Shown in pieces: positions 17,397-25,775 of a stretch of 64,000 nucleotides of DNA (its first letter is position 1; every line of letters starts with the position of its first letter). Position numbers and translations under genes: made by a program. The notes below the pieces were generated by a model. That model was not told where the DNA came from. It was given only the letters and a program-made list of their open reading frames with translations, and ran no database searches. Source of the DNA: Streptomyces sp. SAT1 (GTDB lineage: Bacteria; Actinomycetota; Actinomycetes; Streptomycetales; Streptomycetaceae); contig NZ_CP015849.1 of the NCBI RefSeq assembly GCF_001654495.1, positions 3,199,501-3,263,500 on the forward strand, read 5' to 3'.

Positions 17397-18830
17397 ATGG
17401 CTGCAACGCACGGTGCCGAGGTGCTGGTCGCGTCCAATCGCGGACCCGTTTCGTACGAGCTCGGCGAGGACGGTTCGCTGCGCGCGAGACGCGGCGGCGG
17501 CGGACTCGTCTCCGGTCTGTCCGCGATCGGCCCGGACGCGGGCGCGGTATGGGTGTGCGCCGCGCTCGGCGACGCCGACCGCGAGGCCGTACGGCGCTAC
17601 GAGGACGGGCGCAGGCTGCCCGCCGAGGACACCGGCGGACAGCGGGTCCGGATGCTCGACATCGCCCCGGACGTCTTCTCCGACGCCTACAACGGCATCG
17701 CCAACTCGGTGCTGTGGTTCGTCCACCACATGCTCTACCAGACCCCGCTGGAGCCCGTCTTCGACGCGGAGTTCCGGCGGCAGTGGGCGTCGTACGAGGC
17801 GTACAACCGCGCCTTCGCCGAGGCGCTGGCGGAGGAGGCCGCCGAGGGCGCTGCCGTGGTGGTGCAGGACTACCACCTGACGCTGGTGCCGGGCATGCTG
17901 CGCGACTTCCGGCCGGATCTGCGCATCGGGCACTTCTCGCACACCCCGTGGGCGCCGGTGGACTACTTCCGGATGCTCCCCGACGACATCGCCCGCCAGG
18001 TGCTGCGCGGCATGCTGGGCGCGGACCGGCTGGGCTTCCTCACCCAGCGGTGGGCGGACGCCTTCGCCCAGTGCTGCGAGGCCCTGACCGACGGGCTCGG
18101 CGGCACCCGGCTCGGGGTGCACGGGCTCGGCGCGGACGCGGAGTTCCTGCGCGAGCGCGCCCACCGCGCCGACGTCAAGGAGCGGATGGCGCTGCTGCGC
18201 GAGGAGATCGGCACGGCCCCGGACGGCGGCGCCCGCCGGACGGTCGTCCGGGTGGACCGCACCGAGCTGTCCAAGAACATCGTCCGCGGGCTGCTGGCCT
18301 ACCGGCACCTGCTGGAAGAGCGCCCCGAGTGGCGCGAGCGGGTGGTGCACGTCGCCTTCGCCTACCCCTCGCGCCAGGACCTCGCCGTCTACCGGGAGTA
18401 CACGGCCGAGGTGCGGCGGCTGGCCGAGGAGATCAACGAGCGGTACGGCACGCCCGGGTGGCGGCCGGTGCTGCTGCACGTCGAGGACGACTTCGCCCGC
18501 TCCCTCGCGGCCTACCGGATCGCGGACGTGGCGCTGGTCAACCCCATCCGCGACGGCATGAACCTGGTCGCCAAGGAGGTGCCGGTCGTCTCCGACGCCG
18601 GGTGCGCGCTGGTCCTGTCGCGGGAGGCGGGCGCCTGGGCCGAGCTGGGCCCGGACGCGGTGACGGTGAACCCGTACGACGTCGTCGGCACCGCCGAGGC
18701 CCTGCACACGGCGCTCACCATGCCGGTGGCGGAGCGGGCCGAGCGCTCCGGGCGGCTGGCAGCCGCCGCGACCGCCCTGCCCCCGGCCCGGTGGTTCCTG
18801 GACCAGCTGAGGGAACTGGACGCGGGCTGA
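17397..18830 (+). CDS. otsA: Trehalose-6-phosphate synthase
   Basis: A 477-residue GT20 enzyme making trehalose-6-phosphate from NDP-glucose and glucose-6-phosphate. Diagnostic blocks are LVASNRGPVSYE, a glycine-rich RRGGGGLVSGL loop, WFVHHMLYQTP, VVVQDYHLTLVPGMLR, GHFSHTPWAPVDYF, the phosphate-binding VDRTELSKNI, and VNPIRDGMNLVAKE. The ATG at 17397 follows a GAGGA site. otsB lies 22 bases beyond its end on the opposite strand. Confidence 0.95.
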   Translation: MAATHGAEVLVASNRGPVSYELGEDGSLRARRGGGGLVSGLSAIGPDAGAVWVCAALGDADREAVRRYEDGRRLPAEDTGGQRVRMLDIAPDVFSDAYNGIANSVLWFVHHMLYQTPLEPVFDAEFRRQWASYEAYNRAFAEALAEEAAEGAAVVVQDYHLTLVPGMLRDFRPDLRIGHFSHTPWAPVDYFRMLPDDIARQVLRGMLGADRLGFLTQRWADAFAQCCEALTDGLGGTRLGVHGLGADAEFLRERAHRADVKERMALLREEIGTAPDGGARRTVVRVDRTELSKNIVRGLLAYRHLLEERPEWRERVVHVAFAYPSRQDLAVYREYTAEVRRLAEEINERYGTPGWRPVLLHVEDDFARSLAAYRIADVALVNPIRDGMNLVAKEVPVVSDAGCALVLSREAGAWAELGPDAVTVNPYDVVGTAEALHTALTMPVAERAERSGRLAAAATALPPARWFLDQLRELDAG

Positions 18831-18852
18831 GCCGCGGCCGGTCCCCGGCCGC

Positions 18853-19722
18853 TCACATACGGGCCGCCAGGGCGGCCAGCAGGCGCACCACTCCCTCCGG
18901 GCCCGGCACCACCAGGTCGGCCCGCGAGGAGAGTTCGGCGACCTCGCTGCTGCCGCTGCACACCAGGACGCCCGGCAGGCCCTCGGAACGGAGCTTGTCG
19001 ACGGCGGTGAAGGCGGGCAGGTCCCCGAGGTCGTCACCGGCGTAGAGCACGGAGCCGGCGCCCAGGGCGCGGACGTGCTCCAGCAGGGCGACGCCCTTGT
19101 CCATGCCCGGCGGGCGCAGTTCGAGGACCATGCGGCCCGGTTCGACGATCAGTCCGTGGCGGGCCGCGAGGCCGGCGAGCGGCGCGCGCAGCGCCTCGAA
19201 GGCGGCCTGCGGGTCCTCGGCGCGCCGGGTGTGCACGGCCAGGGAGCGGCCCTTCTCCTCGATCCAGGTGCCCTGCCAGGCGCCGATCCGGTCGAGGAAG
19301 CCGGGCAGTTCGGCCCGGACGGCGGCGACCCCGGGATGCGGGTCCGGGGCGGTGACCTCCCCGGTGGCCGCGTCCCAGCGTTCGGCGCCGTAGTGGCCGA
19401 GGACGACGAGGTGGTCGAGGCCGGGGACACCGGCGAAGCCGCCGTTGCGCACGGCGACCCCGGCGGGGCGGCCGGTGACCACGACCACGGCGGCCACCTC
19501 GGGGGCGAGCGCGGCGAGCGCCGGGAGCGCCCCTGGATGCGCCCTGGCCCGGTCGGGGTCGGGCACGATCGGCGCCAGGGTGCCGTCGAAGTCGAGCGCG
19601 ATCACCGCGCGCTCGGGCCGTGCCAGCAGCGCGGCCAGCCCGTCCCGCCCGGCCTGCGTGGCGGGCTCGGGCAGCGCGGGTGCGTCGGGAGCGGGGTCGG
19701 TCGAGTCCGTGTCGTGGCCCAT
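18853..19722 (-). CDS. otsB: Trehalose-6-phosphate phosphatase
   Basis: A 289-residue HAD-superfamily phosphatase. Motif I is ALDFDGTLAPI, with the nucleophile Asp. VVVTGRP is motif II, EPGRMVLELRPPGMDKG carries the motif III lysine region, and VLYAGDDLGDLPAF is motif IV. It removes phosphate from trehalose-6-phosphate made by OtsA, which is encoded convergently. The N-terminal 25 residues are an acidic/Pro-rich extension. Confidence 0.93.
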   Translation of the reverse strand: MGHDTDSTDPAPDAPALPEPATQAGRDGLAALLARPERAVIALDFDGTLAPIVPDPDRARAHPGALPALAALAPEVAAVVVVTGRPAGVAVRNGGFAGVPGLDHLVVLGHYGAERWDAATGEVTAPDPHPGVAAVRAELPGFLDRIGAWQGTWIEEKGRSLAVHTRRAEDPQAAFEALRAPLAGLAARHGLIVEPGRMVLELRPPGMDKGVALLEHVRALGAGSVLYAGDDLGDLPAFTAVDKLRSEGLPGVLVCSGSSEVAELSSRADLVVPGPEGVVRLLAALAARM

Positions 19723-19774
19723 GTGCCGAACCTATCCACACACGGCGCGGCCCACTCCTCGGCGGCGCCGGGTC

Positions 19775-20047
19775 TCAGCGCTCGGACCGGCGGGCGTCGC
19801 GCACCCGGCGCAGCCGGTTGACCGTCACCGGGTCGTGCTCCAGCGCGCGCACGTCGTCGAGCAGCGCGTTGAGCAGCTGGTAGTAGCGGACCGGGGAGAG
19901 GCCGAGCTCCTCGCGGATCGCGCGTTCCTTCACGCCCGGTCCGGTGAAGCCCCGGCGCTCCAGGGCGAGGATGTCCCGCTCCCGGCGCGCGAGGTGCCGC
20001 CCGGGTGCCTGCTCCGGTCCGCCGCCCGGTTCGTCGTCCGCGTCCAT
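19775..20047 (-). CDS. DUF3263 protein
   Basis: A 90-residue protein matching DUF3263. An acidic Gly-rich N-terminus is followed by RRERDILALERR, REELGLSPVRYYQLLNALLDD and DPVTVNRLRRVRDARR. The central part looks like a small helix-turn-helix, so DNA binding is possible, but no function is established. The ATG is at 20047. Confidence 0.85.
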   Translation of the reverse strand: MDADDEPGGGPEQAPGRHLARRERDILALERRGFTGPGVKERAIREELGLSPVRYYQLLNALLDDVRALEHDPVTVNRLRRVRDARRSER

Positions 20048-20121
20048 ACGGGCACCGTAACCGCCGCTGCCGACACCCGCCGCGGCACGGCGCGGGGCGG
20101 CGCGGTGCCGGGCGGCCGGGC

Positions 20122-21393
20122 TCAGCGCGCGTTCTCCTTGGCCTCCGCCTCCGAGGCCGCGGTCTGGAGCTGGTTGAGCACCCCGGTGGGGTCGCCGCCG
20201 GGGGCCACCGTGCCGCCGATGCGCTTCTTGACCTCGGCGCTGACCTGGGCCCAGGAGGTCTTGCCCGCCGGGTAGAGCTGGGCCAGCGACAGCTCCTGGA
20301 GGAAGGGCCACAGGTTCTTGTCCTGCGGTGCCTCGGCCATCGCCTCGGACGCGGAGGTGGTGACGGGCAGCAGGTCGTACTGGCGGGAGAAGTCGAGGAC
20401 GTTCTTCTCGCTGTAGACGTAGTCGAGGAACTCGCCGATCTGCTTCTTGTGGCCGCCCTTCTTGAAGGCCATCATCCAGTCGGTGACACCCATGGTGGCC
20501 TTGGGCGTGCCGTTCTTGCCCGGCACCGGCACCATCCCGAACTTCACGCCCGCCTTGGCGGCCTTCTTCATCAGCGTGGGGTGGCCGTTGAGCATGCCGA
20601 CCTGGCCCTTGGCGAAGGCGTCGAAGGCGTCCGCGCGGTTGAGCTTGCCGGGCGCGACGGGGCCGGTCAGGCCCTTGCCGACCAGCTCGTCGCGCAGCCA
20701 GGTGAAGGTCTCGGCGTTCTGCGGGGAGTTGATGGTGTACGTACCGATGTCGTCGGTGTACCCGGCGCCGCCGCTGAGCAGCCACTGCATGGTCTCGGCC
20801 TGCGCCTCCTCGGGGCCGAGCGGCAGCGCGTAGGGGTACTTCACGCCCTTGTCCTTCAGCGCCTCGGCGTCCTCGGCGAGGTCGTCCCATGTCTTGGGCG
20901 GGGTGAGGTGCGCCTGGTCGAAGAGGGCCTTGTTGTAGAAGAGCACCCGGGTGGAGGCGGCGAACGGGATGCCGTACTGCAGGTGGCGCACCTGGCCCGC
21001 GTCGGAGAGCTGGTCGAGGAAGTCGGCCTGCACGGCTATGGAGAGCAGGTCGTCGGCCTTGTAGAGCCGGTCCTGGGCGGCGTAGTCGGCGTACGCGCCG
21101 ATCTGGGCCAGGTCCGGCGGGTCGCCGGCGTCGACCATCTCCTTGACCTTGCGGTCGACGTCGGTCCACGAATAGACCTTGACGTCGATCTTCACGCCGG
21201 AGTGCTGGGACTCGTATGCTCGGGCGAGCTTGTCCCAGTACTTCTGGGAGTTGTCGGCCGGGGAGTCGCCGTAGTCGGCGGCGACCAGTTTGAGCGTGAC
21301 GTCGGAGGAGCCCGTGCTCCCGCAGCCGCCGAGGACCGAGGTCATGCCCAGTGCGGACACCGCCGCGATCATTCCTGCTCTACGCCGCTGCAC
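20122..21393 (-). CDS. ABC-type sugar-binding lipoprotein
   Basis: A 423-residue extracellular solute-binding protein (family 1). The signal peptide ends SVLGGC, a lipobox. The mature part has KVYSWTDVDRKVKEMVDAGDPPD, GIPFAASTRVLFYNKALFD and TWDDLAEDAEALKDKG, typical of sugar ABC systems. No permease or ATPase gene is adjacent; MsiK, encoded at 49993, is a known shared ATPase for such systems in Streptomyces. The gene diverges from nagK across two DasR-like sites, so an aminosugar ligand is plausible but not shown. Confidence 0.88.
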   Translation of the reverse strand: MQRRRAGMIAAVSALGMTSVLGGCGSTGSSDVTLKLVAADYGDSPADNSQKYWDKLARAYESQHSGVKIDVKVYSWTDVDRKVKEMVDAGDPPDLAQIGAYADYAAQDRLYKADDLLSIAVQADFLDQLSDAGQVRHLQYGIPFAASTRVLFYNKALFDQAHLTPPKTWDDLAEDAEALKDKGVKYPYALPLGPEEAQAETMQWLLSGGAGYTDDIGTYTINSPQNAETFTWLRDELVGKGLTGPVAPGKLNRADAFDAFAKGQVGMLNGHPTLMKKAAKAGVKFGMVPVPGKNGTPKATMGVTDWMMAFKKGGHKKQIGEFLDYVYSEKNVLDFSRQYDLLPVTTSASEAMAEAPQDKNLWPFLQELSLAQLYPAGKTSWAQVSAEVKKRIGGTVAPGGDPTGVLNQLQTAASEAEAKENAR

Positions 21394-21436
21394 TGTGTTC
21401 CCGCCCCAACCGTCTCGTGTTCACCATGCGGACACG

Positions 21437-21470
21437 ATAGGTCTACACCACGTGAGTGGACTAGACCTCT
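21437..21470. promoter_or_regulatory. Two tandem DasR-responsive elements (dre) between the sugar-binding gene and nagK
   Basis: Bases 21455-21470 (AGTGGACTAGACCTCT) match the dre consensus ACTGGTCTAGACCACT at 13 of 16 positions. Bases 21437-21452 (ATAGGTCTACACCACG) match at about 12 of 16. They are 18 bp apart centre to centre, in the 105-base divergent gap. DasR, whose ligand is GlcN-6-P, is known to control aminosugar genes in Streptomyces. Confidence 0.8.
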
Positions 21471-21498
21471 CGCGGGTCAAAGGGCCACACTGTCATCT

Positions 21499-22467
21499 GT
21501 GAGACACGTCATCGCGCTCGATGTGGGCGGCACCGGGATGAAGGCCGCACTGGTCGACGAGAACGGCGGGCTGCTCCACCAGGCGCGCCGGCCCACCGGC
21601 CGCGAGCGCGGCCCGGACGCCGTCGTCGAGGGCATCCTCGGCTTCGCCGCCGAACTGCGCGCCCACGGCGCCGAGCGCTTCGGCGAGCCGGCCGCGGCGG
21701 CCGGTGTCGCCGTCCCCGGCATCGTCGACGAGGACGAGGGCGTCGCCGCCTACGCCGCCAACCTCGGCTGGCGCGACGTCCCCCTGCGCGACCTGCTCGG
21801 CCGACGCCTCGGCCTGCCCGTCGCCCTCGGCCACGACGTACGCACCGGCGGGCTCGCCGAGGGCCGGATCGGCGCGGGCAAGGGCGCCGACCGCTATCTG
21901 TTCGTCCCGCTGGGCACCGGCATCGCGGGCGCCATCGGCATCGACGGCCGGGTCGAGGCCGGTGCGCACGGCTTCGCCGGCGAGATCGGGCACATCGTCG
22001 TCCGGCCCGGCGGCACCGCATGCCCCTGCGGCCAGCACGGCTGCCTGGAGCGGTACGCGTCCGCCTCCGCGGTCAGCCTGGCCTGGGCCGAGGCGTGCGG
22101 CGACGCGGACGCCGACGCGGCCGACTGCGCCAAGGCCGTGCGGTCCGGCGACACCCGGGCCCGCGCGGTGTGGCAGGAGGCCGTGGACGCCCTCGCCGAC
22201 GGCCTGGTCACCGCGCTCACCCTGCTGGACCCGCGCACCCTGATCATCGGCGGCGGGCTCGCCGAGGCCGGCGAGACGCTCTTCGCCCCGCTGCGCGAGG
22301 CCGTACGCCGCCGGGTCACCTTCCAGAAGCTGCCCGCCATCGTCCCCGCGGCCCTCGGCGACACCGCCGGCTGCCTCGGCGCGGGCCTGCTCGCCTGGGA
22401 CCTCCTCGGCGGCACGTCCGCCGCGGCCGCACCGCACTCTCCCTCTTCCACGACTCCCCGGAGGTAG
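21499..22467 (+). CDS. nagK: ROK-family sugar kinase (probable N-acetylglucosamine kinase)
   Basis: A 322-residue ROK kinase. The phosphate loop is ALDVGGTGMKAALVD, the catalytic region is VALGHDVRTGGLAEG, and the ROK zinc motif appears as CPCGQHGCLERYAS. The start codon is the GTG at 21499, at the first residue of recognisable homology; its ribosome site is weak. nagA begins seven bases after the stop, so the two form an operon. GlcNAc kinase activity is inferred from the pairing with nagA and the dre sites upstream. Glucose or another hexose remains possible. Confidence 0.85.
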   Translation: MRHVIALDVGGTGMKAALVDENGGLLHQARRPTGRERGPDAVVEGILGFAAELRAHGAERFGEPAAAAGVAVPGIVDEDEGVAAYAANLGWRDVPLRDLLGRRLGLPVALGHDVRTGGLAEGRIGAGKGADRYLFVPLGTGIAGAIGIDGRVEAGAHGFAGEIGHIVVRPGGTACPCGQHGCLERYASASAVSLAWAEACGDADADAADCAKAVRSGDTRARAVWQEAVDALADGLVTALTLLDPRTLIIGGGLAEAGETLFAPLREAVRRRVTFQKLPAIVPAALGDTAGCLGAGLLAWDLLGGTSAAAAPHSPSSTTPRR

Positions 22468-22474
22468 CCACCAG

Positions 22475-23617
22475 ATGGCCCCCAGCAAGGTTCTCGACGG
22501 CGCCCGGGTGGTGCTGCCCACCGGGATCGCGGACGGCGGCCGGGTGATCGTCGACGGCACGCGGATCGCCGGGACCGCACCGGAGAACACCCCGACCGTC
22601 GATGTCAGCGGGCACTGGCTGGTCCCCGGCTTCGTCGACCTCCACAACCACGGCGGCGGCGGCGCGGCCTTCTCCGGCTCCGCCGACGACGTCATGACCG
22701 CCGTACGCACCCACCGGGCGCACGGCACCACCACCGTCGTCGCCTCCACCGTCACCGACGACATGGGCATCCTCACCAAGCAGGCCGGACTGCTGTCCGA
22801 ACTGGCCGAGCAGGGCGAGATCGCCGGCATCCACTTCGAGGGGCCCTTCATCTCCCCGTGCCGCAAGGGCGCCCACTCCGAGGCCCTGCTGCGCCACCCG
22901 GACCCGGCCGACGTGCGCAGGCTGGTCGACGCGGCCCGCGGCCACGCCAAGATGGTCACCCTCGCCGCCGAACTGCCCGGCGGCCTGGACTCCGTACGGC
23001 TGCTCGCCGAGCGCGGGGTGATCGCGGCCATCGGGCACACCGACGCCACCTACGAGCAGACCGTGGAGGCGATCGACGCCGGGGCCACCGTCGCCACCCA
23101 CCTGTTCAACGCGATGCCGACGCTCGGCCACCGCGCCCCCGGCCCGATCGCCGCCCTGCTGGAGGACGAGCGGGTCACCGTCGAGCTGATCAACGACGGC
23201 GTCCATCTGCACCCCGCCGCCCTGGAACTCGCCTTCCACCACGCCGGTGCGGCCCGGGTCGCCTTCATCACCGACGCCATGGACGCCGCCGGGTCCGGCG
23301 ACGGCCGCTATCTGCTCGGCCCGCTGGAGGTCGACGTCACCGACGGCGTCGCCCGTCTGGTGGAGGGCGGCTCCATCGCCGGTTCGACGCTCACCCTGGA
23401 CCGGGCGTTCCGGCGCGCGGTCACCGTCGACGGGCTGCCCGTCGAGGACGTGGTGGCGGCGCTGTCCGCCAACCCGGCCCGGCTGCTCGGCGTGGACGAC
23501 CGCGTCGGCTCCCTGGAGCCCGGCAAGGACGCCGACCTCGTCCTGCTCGACGAGGACTTCGTCCTCAAGGGCGTGATGCGGCGCGGCGAGTGGGTGGTCG
23601 ATCCCCAACTGGGCTGA
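22475..23617 (+). CDS. nagA: N-acetylglucosamine-6-phosphate deacetylase
   Basis: A 380-residue amidohydrolase converting GlcNAc-6-P to GlcN-6-P and acetate. Metal and catalytic blocks in order are VDLHNHGGGG, GIHFEGPFIS (Glu ligand), AIGHTDATYEQ (His), VATHLFNAMP (His) and FITDAMDAAG (catalytic Asp). PGKDADLVLLDED is the typical C-terminal block. The ATG follows GGAGG. The product is the DasR ligand, giving feedback on its own operon. It can also use GlcNAc-6-P from MurQ. Confidence 0.95.
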   Translation: MAPSKVLDGARVVLPTGIADGGRVIVDGTRIAGTAPENTPTVDVSGHWLVPGFVDLHNHGGGGAAFSGSADDVMTAVRTHRAHGTTTVVASTVTDDMGILTKQAGLLSELAEQGEIAGIHFEGPFISPCRKGAHSEALLRHPDPADVRRLVDAARGHAKMVTLAAELPGGLDSVRLLAERGVIAAIGHTDATYEQTVEAIDAGATVATHLFNAMPTLGHRAPGPIAALLEDERVTVELINDGVHLHPAALELAFHHAGAARVAFITDAMDAAGSGDGRYLLGPLEVDVTDGVARLVEGGSIAGSTLTLDRAFRRAVTVDGLPVEDVVAALSANPARLLGVDDRVGSLEPGKDADLVLLDEDFVLKGVMRRGEWVVDPQLG

Positions 23618-23696
23618 TCAGTCCGCCCGTCCGCCGGACGTTCCGACCCGGTGGGCGGGCCCGGGGGTGGGCGGCGCGCCGTCCGTTTGGCATGAT

Positions 23697-23725
23697 CGGA
23701 GCTCCGGCGCACCGCCGGAGCTCCG
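23697..23725. promoter_or_regulatory. 13-bp perfect inverted repeat before the PfkB-family kinase
   Basis: CGGAGCTCCGGCG (23697-23709) pairs perfectly with 23713-23725 across a three-base loop, 34 bases upstream of the start. It is closer to the downstream start than to the nagA stop (80 bases) and has no T-run. It may be an operator, a leader hairpin or the nagKA terminator; the sequence cannot decide. Confidence 0.45.
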
Positions 23726-23758
23726 TGCACGCGTACTACCCGGGGGAGGCCGGACCAC

Positions 23759-24688
23759 GTGATCCTCACGGTCACGCTGAACACCGCTCTCGACATCACC
23801 TACCGGGTGCCGTCCCTGCGGCCCCACGGCTCGCACCGGGTGTCGGAGGTGACCGAGCGGCCCGGCGGCAAGGGCATCAACGTGGCCCGCGTCCTGGCGG
23901 CCCTCGGCCATCGGGTGACCGTCACCGGCTTCTCGGGCGGCGCCACCGGCGACGAGGTGCGCACCCGGCTCGCGGACGAGCCCGGTGTGACGGACGCGCT
24001 GGTCCCGGTGGCCGGCGCGACCCGGCGCACCGTCGCGGTGGTGGACGAGCAGACCGGCGACACCACCCAGCTCAACGAGCCGGGCCCGCTGGTCACCGCC
24101 GCCGAGTGGGCGGCCTTCCAGGACGCCTACGAGGACATGCTGTCCGGCGTGGCGGCGGTGGCGCTGTGCGGCAGCCTGCCGCCCGGACTGCCGGTGGGCG
24201 CCTACGCCGTCCTGGTGCGCGCGGCCCGCGCGGCGGACGTGCCGGTGCTGCTGGACACCAGCGGCGAGGCGCTGCGGCGCGGACTGGCCGCCCGCCCCGA
24301 CATCATCAAGCCCAACGCCGACGAACTGGCCGAGCTGACCGGCTCCCACGAGCCGCTGCGGGCCACCCAGGACGCCCGCAGGCGCGGCGCCCGCACGGTC
24401 ATCGCCTCCCTGGGCGCCGAGGGCCTGCTCGCCCGCACCCCGGACGGCATGTGGCGGGCCGCCCCGCCCGCCCGCGTGCACGGCAACCCGACCGGCGCGG
24501 GCGACTCGGCCGTCGCCGGCCTGCTCTCCGGCCTGGTGGAGAACCTCCCCTGGCCGGACCGCCTCGCCCGCGCGGTCGCCCTCTCCGCCGCGACGGTCCT
24601 GTCCCCCACGGCGGGCGACTTCGACCGGGCCGCCTACCGGGAGCTGCTGGAGCGGGTGGAGATCAGCGGCGAGGGCGGTCCGGCCTGA
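23759..24688 (+). CDS. PfkB-family 1-phosphofructokinase/hexose-phosphate kinase
   Basis: A 309-residue ribokinase-like kinase. TLNTALDITYRV is the start typical of the FruK/LacC branch, RPGGKGIN-like PGGKGINVARVLAALG is PfkB signature 1, and GNPTGAGDSAVAGLLSGL is signature 2 with the catalytic Asp. The substrate could be fructose-1-phosphate, tagatose-6-phosphate or another sugar phosphate. The GTG follows a strong GGGGGAGG site. It is on the same strand as nagKA but 141 bases away and separated by a hairpin. Confidence 0.85.
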   Translation: MILTVTLNTALDITYRVPSLRPHGSHRVSEVTERPGGKGINVARVLAALGHRVTVTGFSGGATGDEVRTRLADEPGVTDALVPVAGATRRTVAVVDEQTGDTTQLNEPGPLVTAAEWAAFQDAYEDMLSGVAAVALCGSLPPGLPVGAYAVLVRAARAADVPVLLDTSGEALRRGLAARPDIIKPNADELAELTGSHEPLRATQDARRRGARTVIASLGAEGLLARTPDGMWRAAPPARVHGNPTGAGDSAVAGLLSGLVENLPWPDRLARAVALSAATVLSPTAGDFDRAAYRELLERVEISGEGGPA

Positions 24689-24691
24689 GGG

Positions 24692-25657
24692 TCAGCCGTG
24701 GTAGTCGACCCAGCCCTTGACCAGCCAGAGCTGGTCGATGGCGGCGTCGCACTGGTCGCCCTGCTCGCAGGAGACCTTGAGGGTGTTGGTGCCCTTGTTG
24801 AGCTGGAGCCAGTTGTAGGTCTTCGTCCAGCCCTTCTCGTAGTCGCCCTCGGGGGCGTTCGCCCAGTTCTTCAGCTTGACGGCGGTGGTGGAGGGGGTGC
24901 CGTTGACCGTGAGGGTGGCCTTGCCGTCCTTGCCGGGGACGCTGTAGCCCACGTAGACGCTGTACTTGCCGCTGTCCGGGATGCCGTTGACGGTCCAGGT
25001 GACCGAGGCGCCGACCTTGTTGAAGTTGGTGACGTAGACGCCGCCGTCCGCCTGGGCGCCCTTGATGTCCGAGGCGGTGGACGCGCCGCCGCCCAGGAGC
25101 AGGGCCTTCGCGTCGATCTTGGGGAGTTCGCCGTCGGGGGCCACGGTGCTGTTCGACGAGGGGCTGGGCGGGGCGCTCTGGGTGGCCGGCGGGGCCGTGG
25201 TGCCGCCCGTGGCGCCGTCCTTGGTGTCGTCCTTGTCGTTGACCATGGCGAAGGTGATGCCTATGACCACGGCGGCGACCACCACGACGGCGCCGATCAG
25301 CAGTCCCTTGGTGTTGGGCCCGCGCCGGCCACCGCCGCCGGGGCCGCCCTGGACCGGCTGCCGGGGCGGCTGCTGGCCGCCGGGCAGGGTCTCCGGGGCC
25401 GCGTAGTGCGCACTCGGCCGGCCGTACGCGCCCTGCTGCTGAGGAGCCTGGCCGTAGGCCGCCGTGGGGGCCTGCTGCGTCTGCTGGGGCTGCTGGCCGT
25501 ACTGACGCTGGCCGACGGCGCGGACCCGGTTGACCGAGCCCGGGTAGCCGTAACCGCCGGAGGGCGGCTGGGCTCCGTTGGCCTGACCGTCGGCGTACAG
25601 GTAGCCGAACGGGTCGTCGTCCTCGGGCGTGCTCGGGCCGTTGTCGCCGGGCGTCAT
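24692..25657 (-). CDS. Membrane-anchored carbohydrate-binding (CBM35-like) protein
   Basis: A 321-residue protein with three parts. The N-terminus (about 1-115) is low complexity, rich in Gln, Pro, Gly and Tyr. A single membrane helix follows (about 117-138, GLLIGAVVVVAAVVIGITFA). After a Thr/Pro/Ser linker comes a beta-sandwich-like domain (about 180-321) with TNFNKVGASVTWTVNG, KYSVYVGYSVPG and LKVSCEQGDQCDAAIDQLWL, typical of CBM6/35 modules. The predicted topology is a type II membrane protein with the sugar-binding domain outside. Ligand unknown. It is convergent with the PfkB gene (three bases between the stop codons). Confidence 0.75.
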   Translation of the reverse strand: MTPGDNGPSTPEDDDPFGYLYADGQANGAQPPSGGYGYPGSVNRVRAVGQRQYGQQPQQTQQAPTAAYGQAPQQQGAYGRPSAHYAAPETLPGGQQPPRQPVQGGPGGGGRRGPNTKGLLIGAVVVVAAVVIGITFAMVNDKDDTKDGATGGTTAPPATQSAPPSPSSNSTVAPDGELPKIDAKALLLGGGASTASDIKGAQADGGVYVTNFNKVGASVTWTVNGIPDSGKYSVYVGYSVPGKDGKATLTVNGTPSTTAVKLKNWANAPEGDYEKGWTKTYNWLQLNKGTNTLKVSCEQGDQCDAAIDQLWLVKGWVDYHG

Positions 25658-25775
25658 CCCTAGGTCTCCTCAACAGGTGCGTGTCGGATGCGGTACGTCG
25701 TGAGGATGGCGAGCCTACCCGCTCCTGTGGGACCGAACGGGTGACTCACCCCGCATCAACGCGCTGACCTGCGGA

